64,000 nucleotides of DNA from Paracoccus sp. IB05 (GCF_016405985.1 NZ_JAEFCF010000021.1:24659-88658); one strand, 5' to 3'. Shown: positions 17,653 to 26,475, counted from the first letter of the stretch. Notes: generated by a model from the sequence alone, not told the origin. Numbers and translations are program-made.

Positions 17653-18519
17653 ATGAGTGAAGAACCCGGTAAACAGCAAGCGACTGGCGGAGGGACTGAG
17701 GGTCCCGGCAACGGGGCTGCGCCCGACCGCAGCCATGGCAAACTGAAGATCAGCGCCTCCCTGAAGCCGCGCGATCTGATGCAGGAGCCGCGTCTCCTGC
17801 ACGGGGCGTTTGAAACCAGGATCGTCACCCTGTTCCCCGACGCCTTCCCCGGCACGCTCGGTCTCTCGCTGACGGGCAAAGCGCTGGAGATGGGGCGCTG
17901 GCGGCTGGAAACCTTTGATCTGCGCCAGTTCGGCGAGGGCCGGCACCGCAATGTCGATGACACACCTGCGGGGGGCGGCGCGGGAATGGTGCTGCGGGCG
18001 GATGTGACACATCGTGCGCTCGCCGCGGCGATGGAGGGGGTGCGCGCCAGCCGCGCCACCTGGCCGCTGATCTATCTCTCGCCACGCGGCCGGCCGTTCG
18101 ATCAGTCGATGGCGCGCCGGTTTGCGGCGGGCGAGGGGATGACGCTGCTCTGTGGCCGGTTCGAAGGGGTCGACCAGCGCCTGCTGGACCATTGGCAGAT
18201 TGAAGAGGTCAGCCTCGGCGATTTCGTGATGACCGGGGGTGAGATTGCGGCCCAGGCCGTGCTGGATGCGACGCTGCGGCTTCTGCCCGGCGTGCTGGGC
18301 AATGCAGAATCGGCCGTGGAGGAGAGTTTCTCCGACGGGCTGCTGGAGCATCCGCAATATACCAGGCCGGCAGAGTGGGAAGGGCGTGGGATCCCGCCGG
18401 TGCTGATGTCCGGCAATCACCGCGAAATCGCCAAATGGCGTCAGGCGCAGTCAGAAGAAATCACAGCCGCGCGGCGGCCCGATCTCTGGGATGCATTTCG
18501 CAAGCGGAAAGGGTGTTGA
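17653..18519 (+). CDS. trmD: tRNA (guanosine(37)-N1)-methyltransferase TrmD
   Basis: TrmD methylates G37 next to the anticodon to prevent +1 frameshifting. The trefoil-knot SPOUT domain shows GGGAGMVLRAD, YLSPRGRPFDQ, LLCGRFEGVDQRLL and GDFVMTGGEIAA. The C-terminal HPQYTRP region is present. At 288 residues it has a roughly 45-residue polar N-terminal extension compared with E. coli; a later start near 17785 is possible. A family A palindrome abuts the stop. Confidence 0.95.
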   Translation: MSEEPGKQQATGGGTEGPGNGAAPDRSHGKLKISASLKPRDLMQEPRLLHGAFETRIVTLFPDAFPGTLGLSLTGKALEMGRWRLETFDLRQFGEGRHRNVDDTPAGGGAGMVLRADVTHRALAAAMEGVRASRATWPLIYLSPRGRPFDQSMARRFAAGEGMTLLCGRFEGVDQRLLDHWQIEEVSLGDFVMTGGEIAAQAVLDATLRLLPGVLGNAESAVEESFSDGLLEHPQYTRPAEWEGRGIPPVLMSGNHREIAKWRQAQSEEITAARRPDLWDAFRKRKGC

Positions 18520-18627
18520 GGGGGCCAGCCCCCTCGCGCGTACCGCGCTCACCCCCGGGATATTTAAGGACAGAAAATGAAAGCCTTCTTTTGTCATTTT
18601 CTGTCCTTAAATATCCCCGCCGGAGGC
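18518..18627. repeat. Family A palindrome (copy A2)
   Basis: Satellite hairpins GAGGGGGC/GCCCCCTC (18518-18535) and GCGCG/CGCGC (18536-18548) lead into a perfect 24-bp inverted repeat (arms 18557-18580 and 18594-18617, 13-base loop). It ends with the conserved GCCGGAGGC. The arm begins GGGATATTTAAGGACAG. It starts within the last two bases of trmD and precedes the rplS promoter, so it could separate the two transcripts. Confidence 0.92.
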
Positions 18628-18662
18628 ATCCCGGCAGCATGCCGGGACAGGATGCGCGCCGC

Positions 18663-18691
18663 TTGACCGGAATGCCGTCAGCGCCTATAGC
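18663..18691 (+). promoter_or_regulatory. Predicted sigma-70-type promoter for rplS-rpmE
   Basis: TTGACC and TATAGC are separated by 17 bases. Transcription would start near 18698, leaving a leader of about 220 bases. The leader contains a 7-bp GGGTCCG/CGGACCC hairpin (18696-18723) followed by TTCCTTTT, a possible attenuator. Confidence 0.55.
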
Positions 18692-18919
18692 CAGCGGGTC
18701 CGGGGTGAAAGCCTGTCGGACCCGATTCCTTTTGTCTGATCGAACCGTCTTCTTCGGCGGGGGCAGGCAGGGCGCGGCATGCTGAAAAGCAAAGTAAACC
18801 GAACCGATCTCCGGCGGGCCGGTCGCGCAACACGCGATGCGGGGACCCGAAAGAAGACCAGGAGCTCTCGGCCAGGATCACCTCTGCGGACAAAAACCGC
18901 AGGCATATGGAGAAATGCG

Positions 18920-19294
18920 ATGAACCTGATCGCTCAGATCGAGGCGGAGCAGATTGCCGCCCTCGACAAGAAGATCCCTGATTTCAAGGCCGGCGATACC
19001 ATTCGCGTCGGCTATAAAGTGACCGAAGGCACCCGTTCGCGCGTGCAGGCCTATGAAGGCGTCTGCATCGCCCGCAAAGGCGGCGCGACCCTCGCAGCCT
19101 CGTTCACCGTCCGCAAGATTTCCTTCGGCGAAGGTGTGGAACGTGTGTTCCCGCTGTACTCGACCAACATCGATTCGATCGACGTGGTCCGCCGCGGTAA
19201 AGTCCGTCGCGCCAAGCTGTATTACCTGCGCGCGCGCCGCGGCAAATCGGCCCGGATCGCCGAAGACAGCACCTATAAAGCCAAATCGGAATAA
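18920..19294 (+). CDS. rplS: 50S ribosomal protein L19
   Basis: L19 lies at the 30S-50S interface. The 124-residue protein starts [20 protein letters not shown] and has [20 protein letters not shown] and [20 protein letters not shown], all family signatures. The ATG at 18920 is chosen by similarity; the frame is open further upstream but without L19 character. L31 follows 11 bases later. Confidence 0.97.
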   Translation: MNLIAQIEAEQIAALDKKIPDFKAGDTIRVGYKVTEGTRSRVQAYEGVCIARKGGATLAASFTVRKISFGEGVERVFPLYSTNIDSIDVVRRGKVRRAKLYYLRARRGKSARIAEDSTYKAKSE

Positions 19295-19305
19295 GGAGAG
19301 CCGAG

Positions 19306-19527
19306 ATGAAAGAGGGCATTCACCCCGAATATCACTTCATCGAAGTGAAAATGACCGACGGCTCGACCTATCAGACCCGTTCGACCTGGGGCAAAGCGGG
19401 CGACACCATGTCGCTCGACATCGACCCGCTGGCGCATCCGGCCTGGACCGGACAGTCGGCCAAGCTGATGGATACCGGCGGCCGCGTGTCGAAGTTCAAA
19501 AACAAATATGCCGGCCTTGGGTTCTGA
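19306..19527 (+). CDS. rpmE: 50S ribosomal protein L31
   Basis: L31, 73 residues, starts [20 protein letters not shown] and ends [11 protein letters not shown]. It lacks the zinc-binding Cys pairs of the C+ form, a normal state in many alphaproteobacteria. AAGGAGAG precedes the ATG. A strong terminator follows 16 bases after the stop. Confidence 0.96.
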   Translation: MKEGIHPEYHFIEVKMTDGSTYQTRSTWGKAGDTMSLDIDPLAHPAWTGQSAKLMDTGGRVSKFKNKYAGLGF

Positions 19528-19939
19528 GACCTGGCACAGCTACAAAAGGCGCATCTTCGGATGCGCCTTTTTGCTTTGGATGCTGCTGGCATGCGGGGCC
19601 GGCGTTGCGGCAGATCCTTTCGCGGCCTTTGACGGTGAGTTCGCGCCACAAGCAGATTTATCGCGCTGCGAAAAGCGCCCGATCGGGTTCCGGTCTCAGG
19701 AGGGCGGTACTGTTCTCACGCTTTGGGGCTACAGTGAAAGTGGCTGTTTCGATCCGTCTTACCGCGTTCTCGGGCACGGGCCGGACTATCTGATCCTGTC
19801 CTGGCTGCGGCTGCCCGAGGGGGATTTTCCGCTCGCCCCAGATGAGGATCGGCCTGAACGGCGTCTTCGACGCGACGCGGACGGACGTGTTTGTCTGGGG
19901 GAGTTTCCGGGTAATGACGCCGCTTATGACTGCGACTGA
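19508..19939 (+). CDS. Small putative secreted protein
   Basis: The frame gives up to 143 residues. A hydrophobic signal-like segment ([20 protein letters not shown]) precedes a mature part of about 105 residues with four Cys (RCEKRP, SGCFDP, RVCLGE, YDCD), suggesting a disulfide-bonded periplasmic protein. No family is recognised. The start is uncertain: the ATG at 19508 lies inside rpmE and upstream of its terminator, while the TTG at 19571 or ATG at 19580 leave a short signal peptide. Confidence 0.5.
   Translation: MPALGSETWHSYKRRIFGCAFLLWMLLACGAGVAADPFAAFDGEFAPQADLSRCEKRPIGFRSQEGGTVLTLWGYSESGCFDPSYRVLGHGPDYLILSWLRLPEGDFPLAPDEDRPERRLRRDADGRVCLGEFPGNDAAYDCD
19544..19572 (+). terminator. 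Intrinsic terminator after rpmE
   Basis: Twelve base pairs (AAAAGGCGCATC / GATGCGCCTTTT) are closed by a stable C(TTCG)G tetraloop and followed by further T, ending the rplS-rpmE transcript. Confidence 0.85.
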
Positions 19940-20059
19940 TATGTTCCCTGTGCGGCAGCAGAAACCGCCTGAGATGCCGGATCGTGGATTTCCTCTTCCC
20001 CTTTTGTCCGGTCCTTGCCAATAGACAGGCTGGAATGACCCCGGGGGAGAGCCACTGCC

Positions 20060-20869
20060 ATGGCGCATATCATCGTCGTCGGAAACGAAAAGGGCGGGTC
20101 GGGGAAATCGACCACCTCCATGCATGTCGCAACGGCTCTGGCCCGGATGGGGCATCGGGTGGGTGCGCTGGATCTTGATCTCAGGCAGCGCAGTTTTGGT
20201 CGCTATGTTGAAAACCGCCGGGCCTTTCTTGCGAAAGCCGGGCTGGATCTGCCATCGCCGGATTACCGCGAATTGCCCGATGTCGACGAGCCAAGCCTCG
20301 TGGATGGTGAAAACCCGTTCGACCAGCGTCTGACGGCGGCGGTCTCGGCGCTGGATCCGGTCAAGGATTTCATCGTGATCGATTGCCCCGGCAGCCATAC
20401 GCGGCTGAGCCAGGTGGCGCATTCGCTGGCCGATACGCTGATCACGCCGCTGAACGATTCATTCGTTGATTTCGACCTTCTGGCCCGGATCGACCCGGAA
20501 TCCGGCAAGGTGAAGGGCCCGTCGATCTATGCTGAGATGGTCTGGGGCGCGCGGCAATTGCGGGCGCAGGCTGCGCTGAAGCCGATCGACTGGATCGTCC
20601 TGCGCAACCGTCTGGGCGCCCAGGCGATGCATAACAAGAAGAAGGTCGGTGCCGCGCTGGAGGATCTCTCCCGCCGCATCGGCTTTCGTGTGGCGCCCGG
20701 CTTTTCCGAACGCGTGATCTTTCGCGAGCTGTTTCCGCGCGGTCTGACGCTGCTCGACCTGAAGGATACCGGGGTCGAGCAGATGAACCTCTCCAACGTG
20801 GCCGCGCGGCAGGAACTGCGTGACCTGATCAATGCGCTCAGGCTTCCTGCTGTGACGGCTGCGTTCTGA
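20060..20869 (+). CDS. mipZ: Division plane positioning ATPase MipZ
   Basis: MipZ is a ParA-like ATPase that forms a polar gradient through ParB and inhibits FtsZ assembly, placing the septum at mid-cell in alphaproteobacteria. The deviant Walker A KGGSGKS is at residues 11-17, followed by LDLDLRQRSFGRYVENR and DFIVIDCPGSHTRLS. The length (269) and the conserved LFPRGLTLLD near the C-terminus fit MipZ rather than chromosomal ParA. Its 3' end overlaps a small gene on the other strand. Confidence 0.93.
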   Translation: MAHIIVVGNEKGGSGKSTTSMHVATALARMGHRVGALDLDLRQRSFGRYVENRRAFLAKAGLDLPSPDYRELPDVDEPSLVDGENPFDQRLTAAVSALDPVKDFIVIDCPGSHTRLSQVAHSLADTLITPLNDSFVDFDLLARIDPESGKVKGPSIYAEMVWGARQLRAQAALKPIDWIVLRNRLGAQAMHNKKKVGAALEDLSRRIGFRVAPGFSERVIFRELFPRGLTLLDLKDTGVEQMNLSNVAARQELRDLINALRLPAVTAAF

Positions 20870-21005
20870 ACAGCACCGCGCGCGAGACCGTTACCTGGCG
20901 CACCGCGTCGAGTTTTTGCAGCCGGGCGTCGAAAGCGGCATCGACATCGGGCTCGACGGCACGTTTCGCGGTCAGGCTGCGCAGAAATTCGAGTGCCTTG
21001 GTCAT
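20838..21005 (-). CDS. Small hypothetical protein, antisense-overlapping the mipZ 3' end
   Basis: A 55-codon frame starts MTKALEFLRSLTAKRAVEPD and continues through DAAFDARLQKLDAVRQVTVS to RTQPSQQEA. It reads as a soluble, largely helical basic protein. AAGGAA sits about seven bases upstream of the ATG. The last 32 bases overlap the mipZ coding end in the convergent direction. No family recognised; the Shine-Dalgarno and protein-like composition support it. Confidence 0.55.
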   Translation of the reverse strand: MTKALEFLRSLTAKRAVEPDVDAAFDARLQKLDAVRQVTVSRAVLFRTQPSQQEA

Positions 21006-21296
21006 GGGGGCGTTCCTTCAGTTCCTGGCCCGCTGCCGGCGTTGCGGCAGGCGACGGGCCTGTTCCTTTTCCTGAGCCTGAAGATCGCTGCGAACCGGGG
21101 CAGGTTTGTGGCAGCCTCCGGTTGAAACATGGGCCTTGGCCGTGGGGTTTCGGACAGACTGTTTCCGGTTGCGAAGGAATCCGCTGGTGCCCGGTGCGAA
21201 TTCCGGGCAGGAAATCCTGCCGATGCGGAGGCCTGGCGGCGTCCTCCGGAAGCGGCAGAAATCCTGAGGGCGCGGCAGATGCCACAGGAGGCATCC

Positions 21297-21976
21297 ATCT
21301 CCAATATTTTGTATGACACGTGCTTTGCTCCCCTGGCAGATGGGAAGCACAACCTGATTGCGCTGGCCGATGGGCGGGGTATCAGCGCCGTGGTCTTTCA
21401 TGAGATGCTGGCGCGAGCAGCGAACGCGCTCCTCTCGCCTGAGATCCGGCCGGGGGACCGCGTCGCGGTGCAGATCGCGAAAACGCCTGAAGCGCTCGCG
21501 GTCTGTGCCGGAACCGTCGCGGCAGGTGCGGTTCTTTTTGCCGCTCAACACCGCTTATGCCCTGGCCGAGATTGGCTATCTCCCGGAGATGCGTGGCGCG
21601 AATGTGTTTCAGGGTTACTGGCAGATGCCGGAGACCCCCCGAGGAACTGTATGAGTTGGTTCCTGACCGGCGACCTCGCGACGCGGAGGGCCATGTGAGG
21701 ATCGTCGGGCGCGCGAAGGATCTGGTGATCACCGGCGGCTTCAACGTCTGCCCAAAAGATCTGGAGCTGATCCGCGACGAGGCGCAAGGCGTGCTGGCGC
21801 AGCGCCCCGGGGCAGATCCGGATCCGGCCACGATACTTGCCGCCCTGTCGGGGCAGATCGCCGGATTCACGCAGCCGAAAGCTGCCGTGGTGGTGGATGG
21901 ACTGCCGCGCAACACCATAGGCCAGGGGCAAAAGAACCTGATGCGTGACGCTGGCAAAGAGTGGTTCCGCACCTGA
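21297..21976 (+). pseudogene. Decayed malonyl-CoA synthetase (MatB-like) gene
   Basis: Fragments of an acyl-CoA synthetase like malonyl-CoA synthetase are spread over different frames. SNILYD through RPGDRVAVQIAKTPEALAV is one. PLNTAYALAEIGYL comes after a +1 shift near 21535. It jumps directly to EMRGANVFQGYWQMPE, losing about 260 residues with the ATP-binding core. Further shifts near 21640 and 21690 separate WFLTGDLAT from DAEGHVRIVGRAKDLVITGG and LPRNTIGQGQKN. A Shine-Dalgarno CAGGAGG precedes ATC where ATG is expected. Clearly non-functional. Confidence 0.87.
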
Positions 21977-21981
21977 CTGCC

Positions 21982-22090
21982 CGGGCAGGGGGCACTGCCC
22001 CCGTCGCCTGCGGCGACTCCCCCGGGATATTTAAGGACAGAAAATAGGAAAAAGAGATATTTTCTGTCCTTAAATATCCCCGCCGGAGGC
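21982..22090. repeat. Family A palindrome (copy A3)
   Basis: A perfect 23-bp inverted repeat (arms 22024-22046 and 22058-22080, 11-base loop) begins GGGATATTTAAGGACAG and ends CCCCGCCGGAGGC. Upstream satellite hairpins are GGGGGCACTGCCCCC and GTCGCC/GGCGAC. It lies between convergent genes, and its right end supplies the final codons and TAA stop of the ArsR gene. Confidence 0.92.
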
Positions 22091-22450
22091 TTCCTCCGGG
22101 GTAAGAGGCGCGGTTTCTGCTCCGGCGAGCTCGCTTGCCAGAAAACGTTCGAACTGGTCAAGGTCAAGAGGCTCGAACTGGCCAAAGGCCTGCATCCAGA
22201 CCGAGGCGCCGCGCAGGGCATCGGGCTCGAGTTTGCACCAGATCACCCTCCCGCGCCGCTCCCGCGTGATCAGCCCGGCATCCGCGAGCACGCCAAGATG
22301 TTTCGACACGGCTGCAAGGCTTATCTCGAACGGATGCGCCACATCGGTCACTGCCATATCATCTTCGAGCAGCATCGCGAGGATCGCGCGCCGCGTCGGA
22401 TCGGCGAGGGCGGCGAAGACGAGGTCCAGCTGGGCGGAGGCGGAAAGCAT
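22070..22450 (-). CDS. ArsR/SmtB family transcriptional regulator
   Basis: The 126-residue winged-helix repressor shows FAALADPTRRAILAMLLED and the recognition helix region ISLAAVSKHLGVLADAGLI, then RERRGRVIWCKLEPDAL. No metal-binding Cys cluster is seen; this resembles the ArsR subgroup often paired with SRPBCC/AHSA1 proteins, but no such partner is adjacent. The start gives the usual N-terminus. The last residues EASGGDI and the stop are encoded by family A palindrome sequence, so the C-terminus was reshaped by the repeat. Confidence 0.87.
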   Translation of the reverse strand: MLSASAQLDLVFAALADPTRRAILAMLLEDDMAVTDVAHPFEISLAAVSKHLGVLADAGLITRERRGRVIWCKLEPDALRGASVWMQAFGQFEPLDLDQFERFLASELAGAETAPLTPEEASGGDI

Positions 22451-22633
22451 GTCGCAGTATCGCGGCCAGGGCGGGCAGGCGCAACCGGCGATAGTCAACC
22501 GTTTCGTTGAATATTGAAGCGGCGTGCAAATCGCGATCCTGCGCCCGCGGGGAGCGGAGAAAAGATAGGTTGCGAATCTCATATGCGCATAATTTCAATG
22601 GGTTGTTCTGAGATATCCCGCGTTCACGCAAGG

Positions 22634-22662
22634 TTGACACCCTCCCCCCCGCCGCATAGAAC
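22634..22662 (+). promoter_or_regulatory. Predicted promoter of the F0 ATP synthase operon
   Basis: A consensus TTGACA and a TAGAAC hexamer are separated by exactly 17 bases, ending 28 bases before the atpI start. The spacer is strikingly C-rich. This is the most plausible promoter for atpI-atpB-atpE-atpF'-atpF. Confidence 0.6.
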
Positions 22663-22689
22663 CCTCGCAAATGTCATGGGGTGGCGAAA

Positions 22690-23058
22690 ATGGCTTCGGA
22701 ACCCGATCCCGACAGGCTCAGGGCGCTGGAAAAGCGGCTTGGTGATCTGCGGGGCAAGCCGAAGTCGGACAAGACCTCTGTGGCAAAGGGCCTCTCGCAT
22801 GGCGAGCTTGCCTGGAGAATGGTGATCGAACTTGCGACCGGCATCATCGTCGGAACCGGGATCGGTTATGGGCTGGACAAGCTGTTCGGCACGATCCCGT
22901 TCCTCCTGGTGATCTTCTCGCTCCTGGGGTTTGCCGCGGGGGTGCGCACCATGATGGGCACCGCGCGGGAAGTGGCGGAAAAACGTGCGGCTGAGGCCGC
23001 AAGGGATGACAAGGCGGCAAAGGCAGAGGCCGGCGCCGCATCGGGTGAAGGGAACTGA
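22690..23058 (+). CDS. atpI: ATP synthase assembly protein AtpI
   Basis: AtpI is a small membrane protein helping assemble the c-ring. About 122 residues: a polar N-terminus ([17 protein letters not shown]), two membrane segments ([20 protein letters not shown] and [20 protein letters not shown]) and a charged tail, as usual in alphaproteobacteria. GGGGTGG lies six bases before the ATG chosen; the GTG at 22681 is an alternative. atpB follows after two bases. Confidence 0.9.
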   Translation: MASEPDPDRLRALEKRLGDLRGKPKSDKTSVAKGLSHGELAWRMVIELATGIIVGTGIGYGLDKLFGTIPFLLVIFSLLGFAAGVRTMMGTAREVAEKRAAEAARDDKAAKAEAGAASGEGN

Positions 23059-23060
23059 TC

Positions 23061-23822
23061 GTGGCGGCAGAAGGCACGGCTGAGGGCGGAAGCGGTTTTT
23101 CGATCCATCCGATGGATCAGTTCATTGTGAAACCCCTTTGGGGCGACGGTCCTGTGGGCACGTTCACGGTGACCAATGTGACGCTGTGGATGGGGGTCGC
23201 ACTTCTGTGCGTCTTCGCGCTTTTCGTGCTGGCGACCCGCCATCGCGGCATCATCCCGACCCGTCTGCAATCGGTCGCCGAAGTGTTTTACGGCTTTATC
23301 CATAACATGGTTGAAGAAGTCGCCGGCCATGACGGGGTGAAGTATTTCCCCTATGTCATGACGCTTTTCCTCTTCATCCTGCTCTCGAACCTCCTTGGCC
23401 TTTTGCCGATGAGCTTCACCACCACCTCGCATGTCGCCGTGACCGCGTCGCTTGCGCTTCTGGTGTTCTTCGGCGTTACCCTGATCGGGATCGCCCGCAA
23501 GGGTCTGGGCTTCTTCTCGATGTTCTGGGTTTCCTCGGCGCCGCTCGCGCTGCGCCCGGTGCTCGCGGTGATTGAGATCATCTCTTACATCATGCGCCCG
23601 GTGTCCCATTCGATCCGTCTTGCAGGTAACCTGCTGGCAGGTCACGCCGTTCTCAAAGTTTTCGCGGGCTTTGCCTCGATGGCGATCATCTCGCCGCTCG
23701 CGATCGCAGGTGCCGTTGGCATCTACGCGCTCGAGGTGCTCGTGGCCTTCGTTCAGGCCTATGTCTTCACCATTCTGACCTGCGTCTATCTGAAAGACGC
23801 TGTGGGCGACGCGCATCACTAA
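23061..23822 (+). CDS. atpB: F0F1 ATP synthase subunit a
   Basis: Subunit a forms the proton half-channels of F0. The 253-residue protein has several membrane segments, the essential Arg in [20 protein letters not shown] and the [13 protein letters not shown]-terminus typical of the alphaproteobacterial form. It starts with GTG directly after atpI. Confidence 0.96.
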   Translation: MAAEGTAEGGSGFSIHPMDQFIVKPLWGDGPVGTFTVTNVTLWMGVALLCVFALFVLATRHRGIIPTRLQSVAEVFYGFIHNMVEEVAGHDGVKYFPYVMTLFLFILLSNLLGLLPMSFTTTSHVAVTASLALLVFFGVTLIGIARKGLGFFSMFWVSSAPLALRPVLAVIEIISYIMRPVSHSIRLAGNLLAGHAVLKVFAGFASMAIISPLAIAGAVGIYALEVLVAFVQAYVFTILTCVYLKDAVGDAHH

Positions 23823-23883
23823 GCGTCACCCCTGACGGTCCGAACCTCAACTCAGCCAAATCCAAATACAGGAGTATTCGACC

Positions 23884-24120
23884 ATGGAAGGCGAAATCGC
23901 AGCTCTCGGCAAATACATCGGCGCTGGCCTCGCGGCTTTCGGTCTCGGCGGCGCTGGCATCGGTGTGGGTAACATCGTCGGCAACTTCCTCGCCGGCGCT
24001 CTGCGCAACCCTTCGGCCGCTCCGGGCCAGACCGCCAACCTCTTCGTTGGTATCGCTTTCGCAGAAGCACTCGGGATCTTCTCGTTCCTGATCGCTCTGC
24101 TGCTGATGTTCGCAGTCTGA
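23884..24120 (+). CDS. atpE: F0F1 ATP synthase subunit c
   Basis: The 78-residue hairpin of two membrane helices forms the rotor ring. The Gly-rich first helix ([20 protein letters not shown]), the polar loop RNPSA and the proton-carrying Glu in [20 protein letters not shown] are present. AGGAGTATTCGACC precedes the ATG. The 61-base gap from atpB may allow higher translation of this multicopy subunit. Confidence 0.97.
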   Translation: MEGEIAALGKYIGAGLAAFGLGGAGIGVGNIVGNFLAGALRNPSAAPGQTANLFVGIAFAEALGIFSFLIALLLMFAV

Positions 24121-24206
24121 TCTGCTTCTGACGTAAAAGTGGGAAGCGGCGCGGGTCGGAGACGGCTGGCGCCCTTCCTGTTCAGAAGGGATCGACGGAG
24201 AGCAGA

Positions 24207-24758
24207 ATGGCAACGGAAACCCACGGCGTTAACTGGCATGCAGAATGCCTTTATGACGCGGGCGGCGCCAAAGGGATGCCGCAGCTCTGCACCGACTGGA
24301 TGCCCAACCAGATCTTCTGGCTTGCGGTCGCCCTGGTGGTGTTGTTCGTGATCCTCTCGCGCATTGCCCTGCCGCGCATCGGCGCGGTGCTGGCCGAGCG
24401 CAAGGGAACGATCACCAATGATCTCGCCGCAGCCGAAGAGCTGAAGCTCAAGGCACTCGAGGCCGAGAAAGCCTATAACGAGGCGCTGGCCACGGCCCGC
24501 ACCGAGGCCGGGAAGATCATCGCGGCGGCGAAGGCCGAAATCCAGAAAGACCTGGATGCGGCGACTGCGAAGGCCGATGTCGAGATCACCGCACGGGCTG
24601 CAGAGTCCGAGGCGAAGATCGCCGAGATCCGGGCCGGTGCTGAAGAGGCGGTTCAGGCTGTCGCGAAAGACACCGCGAAGGAACTGGTTGCAGCGCTTGG
24701 CGGCTCCGCCGATGCGCGGTCGGTAACGGCGGCGATTGCTGCCCGGCTGAAAGGGTAA
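24207..24758 (+). CDS. F0F1 ATP synthase subunit b'
   Basis: This is the second b-type peripheral stalk subunit (b', often called atpF' or atpG), 183 residues. One membrane segment ([20 protein letters not shown]) is followed by a long charged coiled coil. A b/b' heterodimer is usual in alphaproteobacteria. The N-terminus carries an extra periplasmic stretch with two Cys (AECLYD and QLCTDW). Confidence 0.93.
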   Translation: MATETHGVNWHAECLYDAGGAKGMPQLCTDWMPNQIFWLAVALVVLFVILSRIALPRIGAVLAERKGTITNDLAAAEELKLKALEAEKAYNEALATARTEAGKIIAAAKAEIQKDLDAATAKADVEITARAAESEAKIAEIRAGAEEAVQAVAKDTAKELVAALGGSADARSVTAAIAARLKG

Positions 24759-24762
24759 GGCG

Positions 24763-25323
24763 ATGAAAAAGCTTCTCATCACTGCCGCAGCCCTTGTGAG
24801 CGCGACGCCCGCCCTCGCGGCTTCGGGTCCGTTCTTCTCGCTCGGGAATACCGACTTCGTCGTCCTGATCGCCTTCCTGATCTTCGTCGGTATCCTGATC
24901 TATGCAGGTGTTCCGGGGTTGCTCGGGCGGCTTCTCGATAAGCGTGCGGTCGCGATCAAGGCCGAGCTGGACGAGGCAAGGGCGCTGCGCGAAGAGGCCA
25001 AGTCGATCCTCGCTTCCTATGAGCGCAAGCAAAAGGAAGTGATCGAACAGTCGGACCGCATCGTGGCTTCGGCCAAAGAGGAGGCCCGGGCCGCTGCCGA
25101 CAAGGCGCGTGCGGATCTGGCCATCTCGATCGAGCGCCGGCTGAAGGCTGCCGAAGAGCAGATCGCTCTGGCAGAACAGACTGCCGTTCGTCAGGTGCGC
25201 GAGCGCGCCGTGGCGGTTGCGATTGCGGCGGCAGGCGACCTGCTGGCGAAGAACAGCACCGAAGACTGGGCGGCTGCGTCGATTGAAGACGCGATTGCCC
25301 AGGTCGATGCCAGGCTGCACTGA
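24763..25323 (+). CDS. atpF: F0F1 ATP synthase subunit b
   Basis: Peripheral stalk subunit b, 186 residues. A cleavable-looking hydrophobic N-terminus (LLITAAALVSATPALAASGP) is followed by the membrane segment VVLIAFLIFVGILIYAGVPG and a coiled coil rich in Ala, Glu and Arg. It lies four bases after b' and ends the F0 operon; the F1 genes are not in this window, as is usual in alphaproteobacteria. Confidence 0.94.
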   Translation: MKKLLITAAALVSATPALAASGPFFSLGNTDFVVLIAFLIFVGILIYAGVPGLLGRLLDKRAVAIKAELDEARALREEAKSILASYERKQKEVIEQSDRIVASAKEEARAAADKARADLAISIERRLKAAEEQIALAEQTAVRQVRERAVAVAIAAAGDLLAKNSTEDWAAASIEDAIAQVDARLH

Positions 25324-25340
25324 TCGGCGAAACAGAATTG

Positions 25341-25374
25341 AAAAAGCCCCGCAGCATCTGCTGCGGGGCTTTTT
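25341..25374. terminator. Bidirectional terminator between atpF and trpF
   Basis: A perfect 16-bp inverted repeat starts AAAAAGCCCCGCAG and ends CTGCGGGGCTTTTT, with T-runs in both directions. It serves both the F0 operon and the convergent trpF operon. Confidence 0.88.
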
Positions 25375-25415
25375 CATTTTGGAGAAATCGCCGGTCCTGG
25401 CCGGTCCTGATCGTG

Positions 25416-26090
25416 TCAGCGCAGTTTCGGAACCGCCGGTTCCACCGGGCCAAGGGCCGCGCGGGCAAATGTGCCGATCCGACCCAGATCCTTGATGCCC
25501 GGCGCAGTTTCCACGCCCGAAGACACGTCGACCTGGCGCGCATTGGTCAGGCGTATCGCTTCGGCTACATTTTCGGGGGTCAACCCACCCGCGAGCATCC
25601 AGGGCTTCAGCCAGCGCCGTTGCGCCACCAGCCGCCAGTCAAAGCTCAGCCCGTTGCCGCCGGGCAGGGCGGTCCCTTTGGGCGGTTTCGCGTCGATCAG
25701 CAGCTGATCTGCCACCAGCGCATAATCCATCAGCGGCGCCAGATCGCCCTCATCCGCCACGCCCACCGCCTTCATCACCGGCAGGCCGAAGCGCGCACGG
25801 ATCTCTGACACGCGCTCAGGCGTCTCGCTGCCATGCAGCTGCAGCATATCAATGGGCACTTCGGCCAGGATATTGTCGAGCAGGCTGTCATCAGCATCGA
25901 CCACAAGCGCCACCTTGCACAGGCCCTCAGGCGCGATCAGCGCAGCCTCACGGGCCTCTGTCAGCGAGACATGGCGCGGGGACCTGGGAAAGAAGACAAA
26001 GCCCACATAGGCGGCTCCTGCGGCGGCAGCGGCAGTGACTTCGGCTGCATGGCGCAAGCCGCAGATCTTTACCCGGATGGGAGAGCTCAC
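25416..26090 (-). CDS. trpF: Phosphoribosylanthranilate isomerase
   Basis: TrpF catalyses the Amadori rearrangement in tryptophan synthesis. The 224-residue TIM barrel shows the catalytic Cys in VKICGL, the [10 protein letters not shown] loop, MLQLHGSE, and the phosphate-binding [14 protein letters not shown] and [15 protein letters not shown] with the catalytic Asp. The GTG start overlaps the lapA stop (GTGA). It ends the cmk-to-trpF operon; trpB is on the other strand 5 kb away. Confidence 0.95.
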   Translation of the reverse strand: MSSPIRVKICGLRHAAEVTAAAAAGAAYVGFVFFPRSPRHVSLTEAREAALIAPEGLCKVALVVDADDSLLDNILAEVPIDMLQLHGSETPERVSEIRARFGLPVMKAVGVADEGDLAPLMDYALVADQLLIDAKPPKGTALPGGNGLSFDWRLVAQRRWLKPWMLAGGLTPENVAEAIRLTNARQVDVSSGVETAPGIKDLGRIGTFARAALGPVEPAVPKLR

Positions 26091-26449
26091 TTCCGCCCGT
26101 CCCCGGCGAGAATCGCAAGAACCTCGTCCCGGGGCGGAACGGAATTGCTGTCTTTCAGGACGGCGAGTTCTTTCTCAAGCCGCGCCACGGTTTTGGTCTG
26201 GACCTTTGCCGCCTGGCGTATCCGCATCTCGCGCATCCATTCCCAGATGAAGCCGACCAGGATGCCGATGGCCACCGATCCGAGGATCACCACAAAAAGC
26301 GGGATCGACCAGCCACCGGTGGTGCCGAGAATATTGCCGATGCCTTCGGGCAAAAGCCGCAACTGCACCTGTCCGCGATTGGCAAGGGCAAGGGTCAGAA
26401 GCACGAGGCCGGTGATACCGATGAAGATAAAGCGCAGGTAACGCAGCAT
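26087..26449 (-). CDS. lapA: LapA (DUF1049) family membrane protein
   Basis: The 120-residue protein has two membrane segments ([20 protein letters not shown] and [20 protein letters not shown]) and a C-terminal coiled coil ([15 protein letters not shown]). This is the layout of LapA, linked in enterobacteria to lipopolysaccharide assembly control with LapB/YciM. LapB is absent here. It is coupled to trpF and follows ihfB. Confidence 0.82.
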   Translation of the reverse strand: MLRYLRFIFIGITGLVLLTLALANRGQVQLRLLPEGIGNILGTTGGWSIPLFVVILGSVAIGILVGFIWEWMREMRIRQAAKVQTKTVARLEKELAVLKDSNSVPPRDEVLAILAGDGRK

Positions 26450-26475
26450 GATCCGCTATCCGTCAGTCAGGAACC

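Noticed and set aside
19306..19527. L31 lacking zinc-binding Cys as a possible anomaly
   Set aside because: The Cys-free form of L31 is common in alphaproteobacteria.
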